A stretch of DNA of 64,000 bases from contig JANQWS010000090.1 of assembly GCA_030729785.1 (NCBI GenBank), positions 62,001-126,000 of the forward strand, written 5' to 3'. Positions 27,770 to 34,785 of this stretch are shown here, one piece after another. Below the pieces are notes generated by a model. It was not told the DNA's origin. It worked only from the letters and a program-made list of their open reading frames with translations, and searched no databases. Position 1 is the stretch's first letter; every line of letters starts with the position of its first letter. The DNA comes from Algoriphagus sp. GTDB taxonomy: Bacteria > Bacteroidota > Bacteroidia > Cytophagales > Cyclobacteriaceae. Position numbers and translations under genes: made by a program.

Positions 27770-28882
27770 ATGAAAAAAATTAGTCTGTTTCTTTTCGCTT
27801 TGCTCATGGGGGGAGGCGCTGTTTTCGCGCAAGAAATGAGTTTTGAGTCCTACAATCCTCCTTCGACGCTCAAGGTGCCACAACATCCGGTGACACGATC
27901 AAAGTTTCCCTTTATAGATATCCACAGCCACCAAGGAGGTGTCAACAAGTCAAAAATTGACCAACTTCGGAGTGAAATGGATGAGTTGAACATGGGCATC
28001 ATGATCAACCTGAGTGGCCGGGGCTTTGGACAAGGCAATAGCAATGCACAGCAGGAATACATCAAGGGCATGATGCAGGAATTTAAAACCCATGCCCCTG
28101 GCAGGTTTATGGTGTTTACCAACCTAAATTTTAACGGATTTGGCACGCCAGAATGGTCTGCTTTGGCCGTGAAGGAACTGGAAGAGGACGTGGCCGCAGG
28201 AGCTGTGGGATTGAAGATTTACAAGAGTTTAGGATTAAACACCAAGGACAATAGCGGAAAGCGAATTCCCGTGGATCATCCCGATTTGGATCCAGTTTGG
28301 GCGAAGGCTGGGGAGCTTGGGATTCCAGTAATTATTCACTCTGCAGACCCCGCACAATTTTGGCAAGCGATGGATTCTACGAATGAGCGCTGGTTGGAAC
28401 TAAAACTCCATCCCAATCGCCGCCGATCTGCAACCGACCCTGCGCCTTTTGAGCAGATCATCGCCGAGCAGCACCGCATATTTGCAAAGCATCCCAAGAC
28501 CACTTTTATCAATGCGCATATGGGTTGGATGGCCAACGATCTGGATGCTGCTGGGGCCCATTTGGATCGCTATCCCAATGTTAATTTTGGCATTGGCGCA
28601 GTGATCGCAGAGTTTGGAAGACAGCCCCGACGGGCCAAGGAATTTTTCACCAAGTACCAGGATCGAATTCTATTTGGCAAAGATGCCTACAACAAGGAGG
28701 AGTTTTACACCTACTTCCGCGTACTGGAAACCGAGGATGAGTATTTTCCTTATTACAAAAAATACCATGCCTTTTGGAGCATGTATGGCTTGGGCCTTTC
28801 AGACGAAGTCTTGAAAAAGGTGTATTACAAAAATGCGCTGAGGATTGTTCCTAGATTGGATAAGACGCTATTTCCAGAGTAG
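27770..28882 (+). CDS. Secreted amidohydrolase (amidohydrolase 2 family)
   Basis: A TIM-barrel metal hydrolase of 370 residues after choosing ATG 27770, which exposes a proper signal peptide (MKKISLFLFALLMGGGAVFAQ); the track start adds 15 residues in front. Metal-site motifs are FIDIHSHQGG, GLKIYKSLG, VIIHSADP, FINAHMGWM and ILFGKDAYN, as in the amidohydrolase 2 / ACMSD-like group. Exported, probably periplasmic. Substrate unknown. Its stop is followed after one base by the GTAC-type repeat. Confidence 0.85.
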   Translation: MKKISLFLFALLMGGGAVFAQEMSFESYNPPSTLKVPQHPVTRSKFPFIDIHSHQGGVNKSKIDQLRSEMDELNMGIMINLSGRGFGQGNSNAQQEYIKGMMQEFKTHAPGRFMVFTNLNFNGFGTPEWSALAVKELEEDVAAGAVGLKIYKSLGLNTKDNSGKRIPVDHPDLDPVWAKAGELGIPVIIHSADPAQFWQAMDSTNERWLELKLHPNRRRSATDPAPFEQIIAEQHRIFAKHPKTTFINAHMGWMANDLDAAGAHLDRYPNVNFGIGAVIAEFGRQPRRAKEFFTKYQDRILFGKDAYNKEEFYTYFRVLETEDEYFPYYKKYHAFWSMYGLGLSDEVLKKVYYKNALRIVPRLDKTLFPE

Positions 28883-28883
28883 T

Positions 28884-29215
28884 TGTACGAAGCACCAAGG
28901 TGTAGTATCAGGTATCAAGTAGCTAGTATCAAGACTTTATTCGTGGTGATACGAGATTCGTATGATTCACGAATTCCCACTTCTTCATTCTTCACTTGGC
29001 GTTCAGCATTTGAAAAGAGTATTTAGTAGAAAGTATCCTGCCCGCGGCGGCGGGTAGACTGGAAGGCCAAGAACTAAGAGACATGCCTTCTTTGCGGCTT
29101 CGCGCCTTTGCGAGAGATTATTCACCCAAAGGCGCAGAAACCTGCCTGCCGTAGGCAGGCGGGTATTTCAATCTTATTTCGCCTGCCCGCCGTGGCGGGT
29201 ATTTCCCCACTGTAA
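28884..29215. repeat. Repeat-dense intergenic region upstream of fic
   Basis: Non-coding stretch made of several dispersed repeats: TTGTACGAAGCACC and GGTATCAAGTAGCTAGTATCAAG (28884-28935), also found around 57.7-57.8 kb; GC-rich hairpins of the type CCGCGGCGGCGGGTA (about 29040-29056), CCTGCCTGCCGTAGGCAGGCGGGTA in two parts (29143-29166) and CCTGCCCGCCGTGGCGGGTA (29193-29212); and TTTGCGGCTTCGCGCCTTTGCGAGAGA style sequence (about 29091-29117), a type of intergenic repeat common in Bacteroidota. No ORF is supported here. Confidence 0.75.
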
Positions 29216-29230
29216 ACAAAATCGACAAAT

Positions 29231-29322
29231 CTTTACATATGGAGATATATATGTAAAGAAAATGCTTGTTTTCTTTACATAAGAGAATACCTTTGTAAAG
29301 AAAATCAATTTTTCTTTACATA
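29231..29322. promoter_or_regulatory. Inverted-repeat operator array in front of fic
   Basis: Six copies of one half-site in alternating orientation: CTTTACATAT (29231-29240), ATATGTAAAG (29249-29258, extending to AAAA), TTTTCTTTACATA (29269-29281), TTTGTAAAGAAAA (29292-29304), TTTTCTTTACATA (29310-29322). TATGTAAAGAAAA (29250-29262) and TTTTCTTTACATA are exact reverse complements. The array covers the -33/-7 promoter and runs to two bases before the ATG. Probably the binding site of the Fic protein's own winged-helix domain (inference). Confidence 0.8.
29266..29295 (+). promoter_or_regulatory. Bacteroidota-type promoter of fic
   Basis: TTG at 29266-29268, a 19-base spacer, then TACCTTTG at 29288-29295, matching the Bacteroidota primary sigma consensus TTG-N19-TAnnTTTG exactly. 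The transcript would start near 29301, about 24 bases before the ATG. Operator half-sites lie in the spacer and over the -7 element. Confidence 0.75.
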
Positions 29323-29324
29323 TA

Positions 29325-30392
29325 ATGGTCTGGAAACTAGTCCCCTTACCCTATGCCGAAGATTTGGAAACCAAATCCATCCTCAAGCAGCTGCCTGCCG
29401 CACATGCTGCCATGGCAGAATTGAAGGGAATCGTTCGATCGATCCCCAATCAGATCATCCTGCTCAACACATTGGGAATTCAGGAAGCAAAAGACAGTTC
29501 CTCCGTCGAAAACATCATCACGACCCACGACGACTTGTACAAAGCCAACCTTGACTTTGAAGTCAACACCTCTCCAGCTATCAAAGAAGTACAAAACTAC
29601 GTAGCTGCGATGAAGCGGGGATTTGAGTTGGTGCAGACTCAGGGTCTGCTCACCAATCAGACTATCCTAAAGATTCAAGAGATCTTGGAAGGCAACAACG
29701 CTGGGTTTAGAAGGCTTCCTGGCACAACACTAAAAAATACCCAAACCGGAGAAATCGTCTACCTCCCACCACAAGACCCTACTGAAATCGGCAGCCTGAT
29801 GGGCAATCTGGAGCAGTTTATCAACAATTCAGAGCTGAGCGACTACGATCCACTTGTGAAGATGGCCATCATTCACTACCAGTTTGAAAGCATCCACCCC
29901 TTCTACGATGGAAACGGACGGACAGGAAGGATTCTGAACATTCTCTATCTGGTTTTGACCGGTCTACAAAAGCTTCCCATTCTTTACCTGAGCAGCCACA
30001 TCATCCGAAATAAGCCGGATTACTACCGATTGCTGCAGGGGGTAAGAGAAAATGGAGACTGGGAAAGTTGGATCAGCTACATGATCCAAGGTGTGGAAAA
30101 CACCGCTAGAGAAACCATACTTCTGATCGAGGAACTTAAAGTCCTGATCGCTGAGATGCAAGTTGTGCTTCGTACTCGATATAAATTCTATTCCCAAGAA
30201 TTGCTCAACAATCTCTTTGAGCATCCTTACACCAAAATTGAATTTCTCGTGCGCGATCTTGGCGTCTCCCGCATCACAGCCGCCAACTACCTCAATCAAT
30301 TAGCTGCCGACGGAGTACTGCGAAAAGAAAGACTGGGTACTGGGAATTATTATGTGAATGAAAAACTATTTGCGCTGATGAGTAGGAAGTAA
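29325..30392 (+). CDS. Fic-domain AMP-transferase with C-terminal winged helix
   Basis: Fic proteins transfer AMP (or related groups) to target hydroxyls. The 355-residue protein has a Fic_N region with the inhibitory helix motif SSSVEN (Ser58, Glu62, Asn63), so it is a self-inhibited class II Fic; the catalytic motif HPFYDGNGRTGR (His191); and a C-terminal winged helix (EFLVRDLGVSRITAANYLNQL, VLRKERLGTGNYYVNE) of the kind that binds DNA. No separate antitoxin gene is present. The promoter carries an inverted-repeat array, suggesting autoregulation. Repeat-rich DNA on both sides suggests a mobile or recently inserted locus. Targets unknown. Confidence 0.93.
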   Translation: MVWKLVPLPYAEDLETKSILKQLPAAHAAMAELKGIVRSIPNQIILLNTLGIQEAKDSSSVENIITTHDDLYKANLDFEVNTSPAIKEVQNYVAAMKRGFELVQTQGLLTNQTILKIQEILEGNNAGFRRLPGTTLKNTQTGEIVYLPPQDPTEIGSLMGNLEQFINNSELSDYDPLVKMAIIHYQFESIHPFYDGNGRTGRILNILYLVLTGLQKLPILYLSSHIIRNKPDYYRLLQGVRENGDWESWISYMIQGVENTARETILLIEELKVLIAEMQVVLRTRYKFYSQELLNNLFEHPYTKIEFLVRDLGVSRITAANYLNQLAADGVLRKERLGTGNYYVNEKLFALMSRK

Positions 30393-30722
30393 TAATTTGT
30401 ACGAAGTACAAAGTACAATGTACCAAGTAATGCGAATTCAGGGCCTGATTGAAATCCCTACTTCGTACTTGGCCTGTCCGCCGCGGCGGGTACCTGATAC
30501 ATTGTACAATTTTTTTTCGATATTCTTCAATCAGCGTTGGACATTCGATATTACCCACTGCGGCCTACCTGCCGTAGCCAGGCGGGCAGGCAAGAAACGA
30601 GACTCGTTGTGGGACGTGTTTCGTCTGATTCACAAATTCCCACTTCAACCTTCGACACTAACTTAGATTCCGTACTTCGTATTTCTAACTTCGTATTTCC
30701 TCCTCGTACCTCGTACAATACC
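30393..30722. repeat. Repeat-dense intergenic region between fic and the TonB receptor
   Basis: Non-coding. TTTGTACGAAGTACAAAGTACAATGTACC (from 30396) is answered by an inverted arm TACTTCGTACTTGG (30460-30473) and GATACATTGTACAA (30494-30509), with a GC-rich CCGCCGCGGCGGGTACC hairpin between (about 30478-30494). Further on, CTACCTGCCGTAGCCAGGCGGGCAGGC (30564-30590, two parts) is another GC hairpin copy, and TCGTACCTCGTACAATACC (30704-30722) abuts the receptor stop codon. Same families as upstream of fic and at 57.7 kb. Confidence 0.75.
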
Positions 30723-33110
30723 TTAAAACTTCATCTTCAATCCCATCAAGAAGTTCGTGCCGGCCTGAGGATAGAAGAAGTTTTCGGTTACCAATTCTCG
30801 TCCATTTCCTCCGGGCACAAAGTAGCTGAAGGTATAGCCATTGGGCTCGTATAGCTCATTGAAGAGGTTGTTGATGAGTAGATTTACTTCCAGCCCCTTG
30901 AAGAAGCGAGGGGTTGCGGAATAACTGATACGCAAGTCATTCGTGAAGAAGGCGTCCAAGGACCGAGCCTCATTAGCTGTATTGTCCAAAAACTGTCTGC
31001 CTACGTACTTGGTCAACCAGTTCAGGGAAAGGTTTTTGCTTGGTTTGTACTCGATGATCGCCGAGCTCACCACATTTGGAGAGAAGGCAATGTCCGTATT
31101 GGAATAGGTGATCTTTTCTTGACGGAACTCGTCCACACTGTAGTCGTCGATGTACTCGGTAAATCCACGAATTTTATTTTGACTCAGTGCCAAGTTACCC
31201 CCCAAAGTCCAGGTCTTGGAAAGGATATAGGCCCCATCCAATTCAATGCCTGCACGGTAGGAGGATTCCACATTTTCTCGAATGTAAGCCCCTACATCAT
31301 TGATCTGCCCAGTGAGGATCAACTGGTCTTTGTAACCCATGTAGTAGAAATTGGCATTGTAACTGAAGTTGCCAGATTTGGATCGTACACCCGCCTCCAC
31401 ATTGTTGAGGCGCTCCGGTCTGGGTACTTCGGTGATGGGATTGTCGGTAAAGTCCGAGCGGGTTGGTTCCCGGTTGGCCACTGCATAGCTCGCATACCAA
31501 GTTTGTTTTCCTTTTTCGTAAGAGAAGCCAAACTTTGGATTGAAGAAGGTGTAATTAGCTAAACCATCGACGATACGTAAGTCGTCATTCACTCCATTGA
31601 AGGAGTAGGAGATGCCGCGCAGCTGCAGGTCACCGAAGAGAGTTAGTCCTGGCTTGATCTCGTAAGTGGCTTTGGTATACATGTTTCGGTCATCCTTGAT
31701 GGCATTGTTGTCGTAGTAGCGATCCCGAATGTTACTTGGGCCGGCAATTCTTGCCCAGATGATCTCTCCAAAGTGTCCTCCATCGTAGCGATTGGCACCC
31801 CCACCGATAATCCAATCGAGTTTGCCATCTGTAGAGATATAGTTGACCGAGCCTACAAAACCATAGAAATCATTGTCTAGCCATCGACGACGGATAAAAT
31901 CCGTGCTTTCAATCACTTGATCCCCGATTATCACCGGAGCTAAGGCATAGGTGGCAAAATCGTCCTCAGGGCGAAACTGTTCGTAGTATCCCCGTCCGTA
32001 GGTGTAGTGCAATGCCAAGTTAGTTTTCCAGTTGGACCCCACTTTCCCTGTGTAAATCAACTGGTAGTGATCTTGCTGGTAGTTGTCCGTTTCGTTGTCG
32101 TAGGTATAGTAATTCCAGGTGCGATCGGTTTTTAGCTTGTCTTCAGGAAGTCCCCACCAGCTTTGGTAGGTTTGTTCTTTTCCAGAGAAGGCAATCAATT
32201 TGATGACACTCTTTTCCCCGTAGTATCCCCCCGACACAAACCAACTGCCTAGGTCCGAAAAAGCTCGGTCCACAAAGCCATCGGAGGTAATCTTGGAGAG
32301 CCGTGCATCTACGGTGAAGCGGTTGTTGAGTAGGCCTGTTCCCGCCTTGACGGTATGTCTCCAGGTATTGAAGGAACCGAATCCATTGTCAATTTCGGCA
32401 TAGGCCTCGTCGCGTCGGGTGTCGGTCTGAAAGTTGAGGCTGGCACCAAAGGCTGCTGCTCCATTGGTAGAGGTCCCTACACCCCGCTGAATTTGGATAT
32501 TTTCCACCGAGGAGGCAAAATCCGGCATGTTGACCCAAAAGACCCCATGCGACTCCGCATCGTTGAGCGGGATGCCGTTGATGGTGGCATTGATGCGCGT
32601 TTGGTCGGTGCCTCGGATTCGGATCCCAGTGTAACCCACCCCAGCTCCTGCGTCGGAGTGGCTGACTACGGAAGGGGAAAAGTTGAGGAGGATAGGTATA
32701 TCTTGTCCCAAATTTCGCTTGGCGATTTCCGACTTATCCACTGTAGTAAAGGTGCTTGGCGTGCTCTCCGATGCGCGGGTGGCAGAGACAATAAACTCCT
32801 CGCTCAAGAAATCCCTGAATTCCAAACCTAACTCTAAGGAGACTACTAAAGGAACTTCCACCGACTTGCGTACGGTTTCGTAGCCCACGTAGGAAACTCG
32901 GATTTCCTGCTTTCCATTGGGCACCCGTGCCAAAGTAAAATTTCCGTCAATATCCGTGACGGCACCTTTTCCCAAACTTTCGATCCATACAGAAGCCCCT
33001 ACCAAGGGAGCCGTTGTTTTGGCATCGTAAATTCTCCCGCTTAGGCTAGATTGTGCCCAGGCGTGTAGACTGAATAGTACACACAGTCCTAGAAGTACTA
33101 ACTTTTTCAT
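30723..33110 (-). CDS. TonB-dependent receptor under TPP riboswitch, probable thiamine uptake
   Basis: Outer-membrane TonB-dependent receptor of 795 residues from ATG 33110. Order: signal peptide (LVLLGLCVLFSLHAWAQ), carboxypeptidase-regulatory-like domain (SGRIYDAKTTAPLVGASVWI), plug domain (TRINATINGIPLNDAESHGV; VENIQIQRGVG) and a 22-strand-type barrel. The track's longer start reads through the 5' leader. A TPP riboswitch with its own promoter and a terminator-like hairpin lies upstream, so the cargo is probably thiamine or a thiamine precursor; such THI-regulated receptors are known in Bacteroidota. Monocistronic: repeats follow. Confidence 0.9.
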   Translation of the reverse strand: MKKLVLLGLCVLFSLHAWAQSSLSGRIYDAKTTAPLVGASVWIESLGKGAVTDIDGNFTLARVPNGKQEIRVSYVGYETVRKSVEVPLVVSLELGLEFRDFLSEEFIVSATRASESTPSTFTTVDKSEIAKRNLGQDIPILLNFSPSVVSHSDAGAGVGYTGIRIRGTDQTRINATINGIPLNDAESHGVFWVNMPDFASSVENIQIQRGVGTSTNGAAAFGASLNFQTDTRRDEAYAEIDNGFGSFNTWRHTVKAGTGLLNNRFTVDARLSKITSDGFVDRAFSDLGSWFVSGGYYGEKSVIKLIAFSGKEQTYQSWWGLPEDKLKTDRTWNYYTYDNETDNYQQDHYQLIYTGKVGSNWKTNLALHYTYGRGYYEQFRPEDDFATYALAPVIIGDQVIESTDFIRRRWLDNDFYGFVGSVNYISTDGKLDWIIGGGANRYDGGHFGEIIWARIAGPSNIRDRYYDNNAIKDDRNMYTKATYEIKPGLTLFGDLQLRGISYSFNGVNDDLRIVDGLANYTFFNPKFGFSYEKGKQTWYASYAVANREPTRSDFTDNPITEVPRPERLNNVEAGVRSKSGNFSYNANFYYMGYKDQLILTGQINDVGAYIRENVESSYRAGIELDGAYILSKTWTLGGNLALSQNKIRGFTEYIDDYSVDEFRQEKITYSNTDIAFSPNVVSSAIIEYKPSKNLSLNWLTKYVGRQFLDNTANEARSLDAFFTNDLRISYSATPRFFKGLEVNLLINNLFNELYEPNGYTFSYFVPGGNGRELVTENFFYPQAGTNFLMGLKMKF

Positions 33111-33194
33111 AATTTTCCCCTTTCGGGTGTTTGAGTGAAACAGAAGAAAACCTAGGGGAGGTTTTCCGTGATTGTTTACCCGGTTGCGATGCAT

Positions 33195-33226
33195 AAAAAC
33201 AAATCCTAGGAAGGCTAGCACTTCCT
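33195..33226 (-). terminator. Terminator-like hairpin in the TPP riboswitch leader
   Basis: On the minus strand AGGAAG-TGCTAGC-CTTCCT is followed by AGGATTTGTTTTT. It lies about 30 bases downstream of the aptamer and 85 bases upstream of the ATG, a suitable place for the expression platform. A second hairpin GAAAACCT/AGGTTTTC (33146-33166) lies nearer to the start. Confidence 0.6.
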
Positions 33227-33256
33227 TGAATGGGTTCAGTTTTATAACTCCGCATG

Positions 33257-33334
33257 TTCATTTCCCTTCGCCGGCATTACCCGGATCAGGTAGTATGGGT
33301 ATGATCTCAGCCCGTTGTATTTAAGGCACCCCTT
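33257..33334 (-). promoter_or_regulatory. TPP riboswitch (THI element)
   Basis: The minus strand reads GGGGTGCC ... GGGCTGAGAT ... ACCTGATCCGGGTAATGCC then GGCGAAGGGAA, which are the conserved blocks of the thiamine pyrophosphate riboswitch in the right order and spacing. It controls the TonB-dependent receptor whose start is about 147 bases downstream. Expected to repress when TPP is plentiful. Confidence 0.95.
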
Positions 33335-33346
33335 ATGATCTGTGTT

Positions 33347-33377
33347 CAAAGTTAGATGGGAAAAGTTATTTTCCAAA
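33347..33377 (-). promoter_or_regulatory. Bacteroidota-type promoter of the riboswitch-receptor transcript
   Basis: On the minus strand TTTG (33377-33374), exactly 19 bases, then TAACTTTG (33354-33347): a perfect match to TTTG-N19-TAnnTTTG. The predicted start near 33340 is just before the first conserved riboswitch bases, so promoter and aptamer support each other. Confidence 0.85.
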
Positions 33378-33433
33378 AAACCATTCTTCCCTACTTTTTT
33401 ATAAATTCAAGGCTTCCCCCAAGCTCTACACCT

Positions 33434-34279
33434 ATGCGCCTTTACAAATTAATTTCGGGAACCCTCTTAGAAGTAAATGGAACTCATTATTTAGGTCCTG
33501 AACTCGATTGGGATCAGTTGCTTGGCAGAGAGCAACTACCCAAATTGCTTGCTTCTGAAGCGAGTCATTGGGAAAAAATAAGTTTAGAAAAAGCTGAAGA
33601 ACATATCAAAGAAGGATTATTGGCTCCCATGGGCACCCAAGAAATTTGGGCAGCAGGTGTAACCTACTACCGGAGCAGAACTGCTCGAATGGAAGAATCT
33701 AGCGATTCGGGCGGAGCCACCTTTTACGATAAAGTTTACGTAGCCGAGCGACCGGAACTATTCTTTAAAGCTACTGCCAGCCGGGTATCGAATCCAGGAG
33801 ATTTGGTAAAAATTCGAAAAGATTCCAGTTGGGATGTTCCTGAACCTGAGTTGACGCTTCTCCTCTCTCCATCTGGAAAAATTCAAGGCTATACTATTGG
33901 AAACGATATGAGTAGTCGTAGTATTGAAGGTGAAAATCCGCTTTATCTTCCTCAAGCTAAGGTATACCAAGGCTGTGCCTCCTTGGGTCCCTGCTTGCTG
34001 ATTCAAGAGGATGCCCTTCCCCAAACAACCAGCATCGGCTTGGAAGTGTATCGAAATGGAAAACTTGCTGCATCAGGAGAAACTAACTTAGCACAATTGA
34101 AGCGAAGTCCGGAGGAACTGGCAAGTTGGCTTTTTCGAGGAAATTCCTTTCCAATAGGTTGTTTCTTGATGACGGGTACAGGAATTGTACCTGACGATTT
34201 CTCCTTAGTCAATGGGGATCAAGTAGCTATCACGATTGAAGGAATTGGTACCCTTCAAAATGGAGTAGGAACAGTTTAG
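33434..34279 (+). CDS. Fumarylacetoacetate hydrolase (FAH) family protein
   Basis: FAH-fold enzyme of 281 residues from ATG 33434 (MRLYKLISG); the track's extra N-terminus crosses the divergent promoter and is rejected. EIWAAGVTYYRSRTARMEE, the metal-ligand acidic motif WDVPEPELTLLLS, GYTIGNDMSSRSIEGENPLYLPQAKVYQGCASLGP and a C-terminal TGTGIVPDDFSLVNGDQVAI are typical. Related enzymes include 2-keto-3-deoxy-pentonate dehydratases and dienoate hydratases/isomerases; the NDMSSR and YLPQAK segments favour the sugar-acid dehydratase side, without proof. Followed after 2 bases by yjbQ. Confidence 0.85.
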   Translation: MRLYKLISGTLLEVNGTHYLGPELDWDQLLGREQLPKLLASEASHWEKISLEKAEEHIKEGLLAPMGTQEIWAAGVTYYRSRTARMEESSDSGGATFYDKVYVAERPELFFKATASRVSNPGDLVKIRKDSSWDVPEPELTLLLSPSGKIQGYTIGNDMSSRSIEGENPLYLPQAKVYQGCASLGPCLLIQEDALPQTTSIGLEVYRNGKLAASGETNLAQLKRSPEELASWLFRGNSFPIGCFLMTGTGIVPDDFSLVNGDQVAITIEGIGTLQNGVGTV

Positions 34280-34281
34280 GG

Positions 34282-34710
34282 ATGTCAGATTTTTTTCAAA
34301 AATCAGTTCAGCTACCTGCTTTTCCACAGGGGTATCACTTGATTACCTCCTATATAGAACAATCTATTCAAGAAATAGAAGTTCTTCAAATTGGAATTTT
34401 GCAGGTATTTCTTCAACATACTTCCGCGGGACTTTGCATCAATGAAAATGCAGATCCAACAGTAAGAAAAGATTTTAAAACCTTCGTAAACGAGCTAATT
34501 CCTGAAAATTATCCTCGATTTGTACACAATTACGAGGGTTCAGACGACATGCCTGCACATTTGAAAAGTGCTTTTTTTGGAGTCAATCTTAGCCTACCTA
34601 TTCGTCAAGGAAAGTTAGCACTAGGACTTTGGCAGGGAATTTACCTGTGCGAATTTCGTCACGAAGGCGGACCAAGAAATCTTCTACTTACAGCATATGG
34701 AACCAAATAA
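34282..34710 (+). CDS. yjbQ: YjbQ/UPF0047 family protein
   Basis: A 142-residue member of the UPF0047 (TIGR00149) family. Conserved blocks are QHTSAGLCINENADP, NYEGSDDMPAHLKSAFFG and ALGLWQGIYLCEFRHEGGPR, with the likely metal-binding His residues. E. coli YjbQ has weak thiamine-phosphate-synthase activity, which is why the family is sometimes named a secondary ThiE; the true role is uncertain. Two bases after the FAH gene, and about 1 kb from the TPP riboswitch, an interesting coincidence. Confidence 0.9.
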   Translation: MSDFFQKSVQLPAFPQGYHLITSYIEQSIQEIEVLQIGILQVFLQHTSAGLCINENADPTVRKDFKTFVNELIPENYPRFVHNYEGSDDMPAHLKSAFFGVNLSLPIRQGKLALGLWQGIYLCEFRHEGGPRNLLLTAYGTK

Positions 34711-34785
34711 TCCATTGAGAACCATCACTTGACCATTGGTAAAAATCCACGACTCTGTCCTAGGAAAATCTTCTAAGTTTGTGTA

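Noticed and set aside
29325-30392. Classical two-gene Fic toxin-antitoxin pair
   Set aside because: No small antitoxin ORF is adjacent; the inhibitory motif SSSVEN is within the Fic protein itself.
28884-30722. CRISPR array
   Set aside because: Repeats are palindromic, of several different families and irregularly spaced; there are no uniform spacers and no cas genes.
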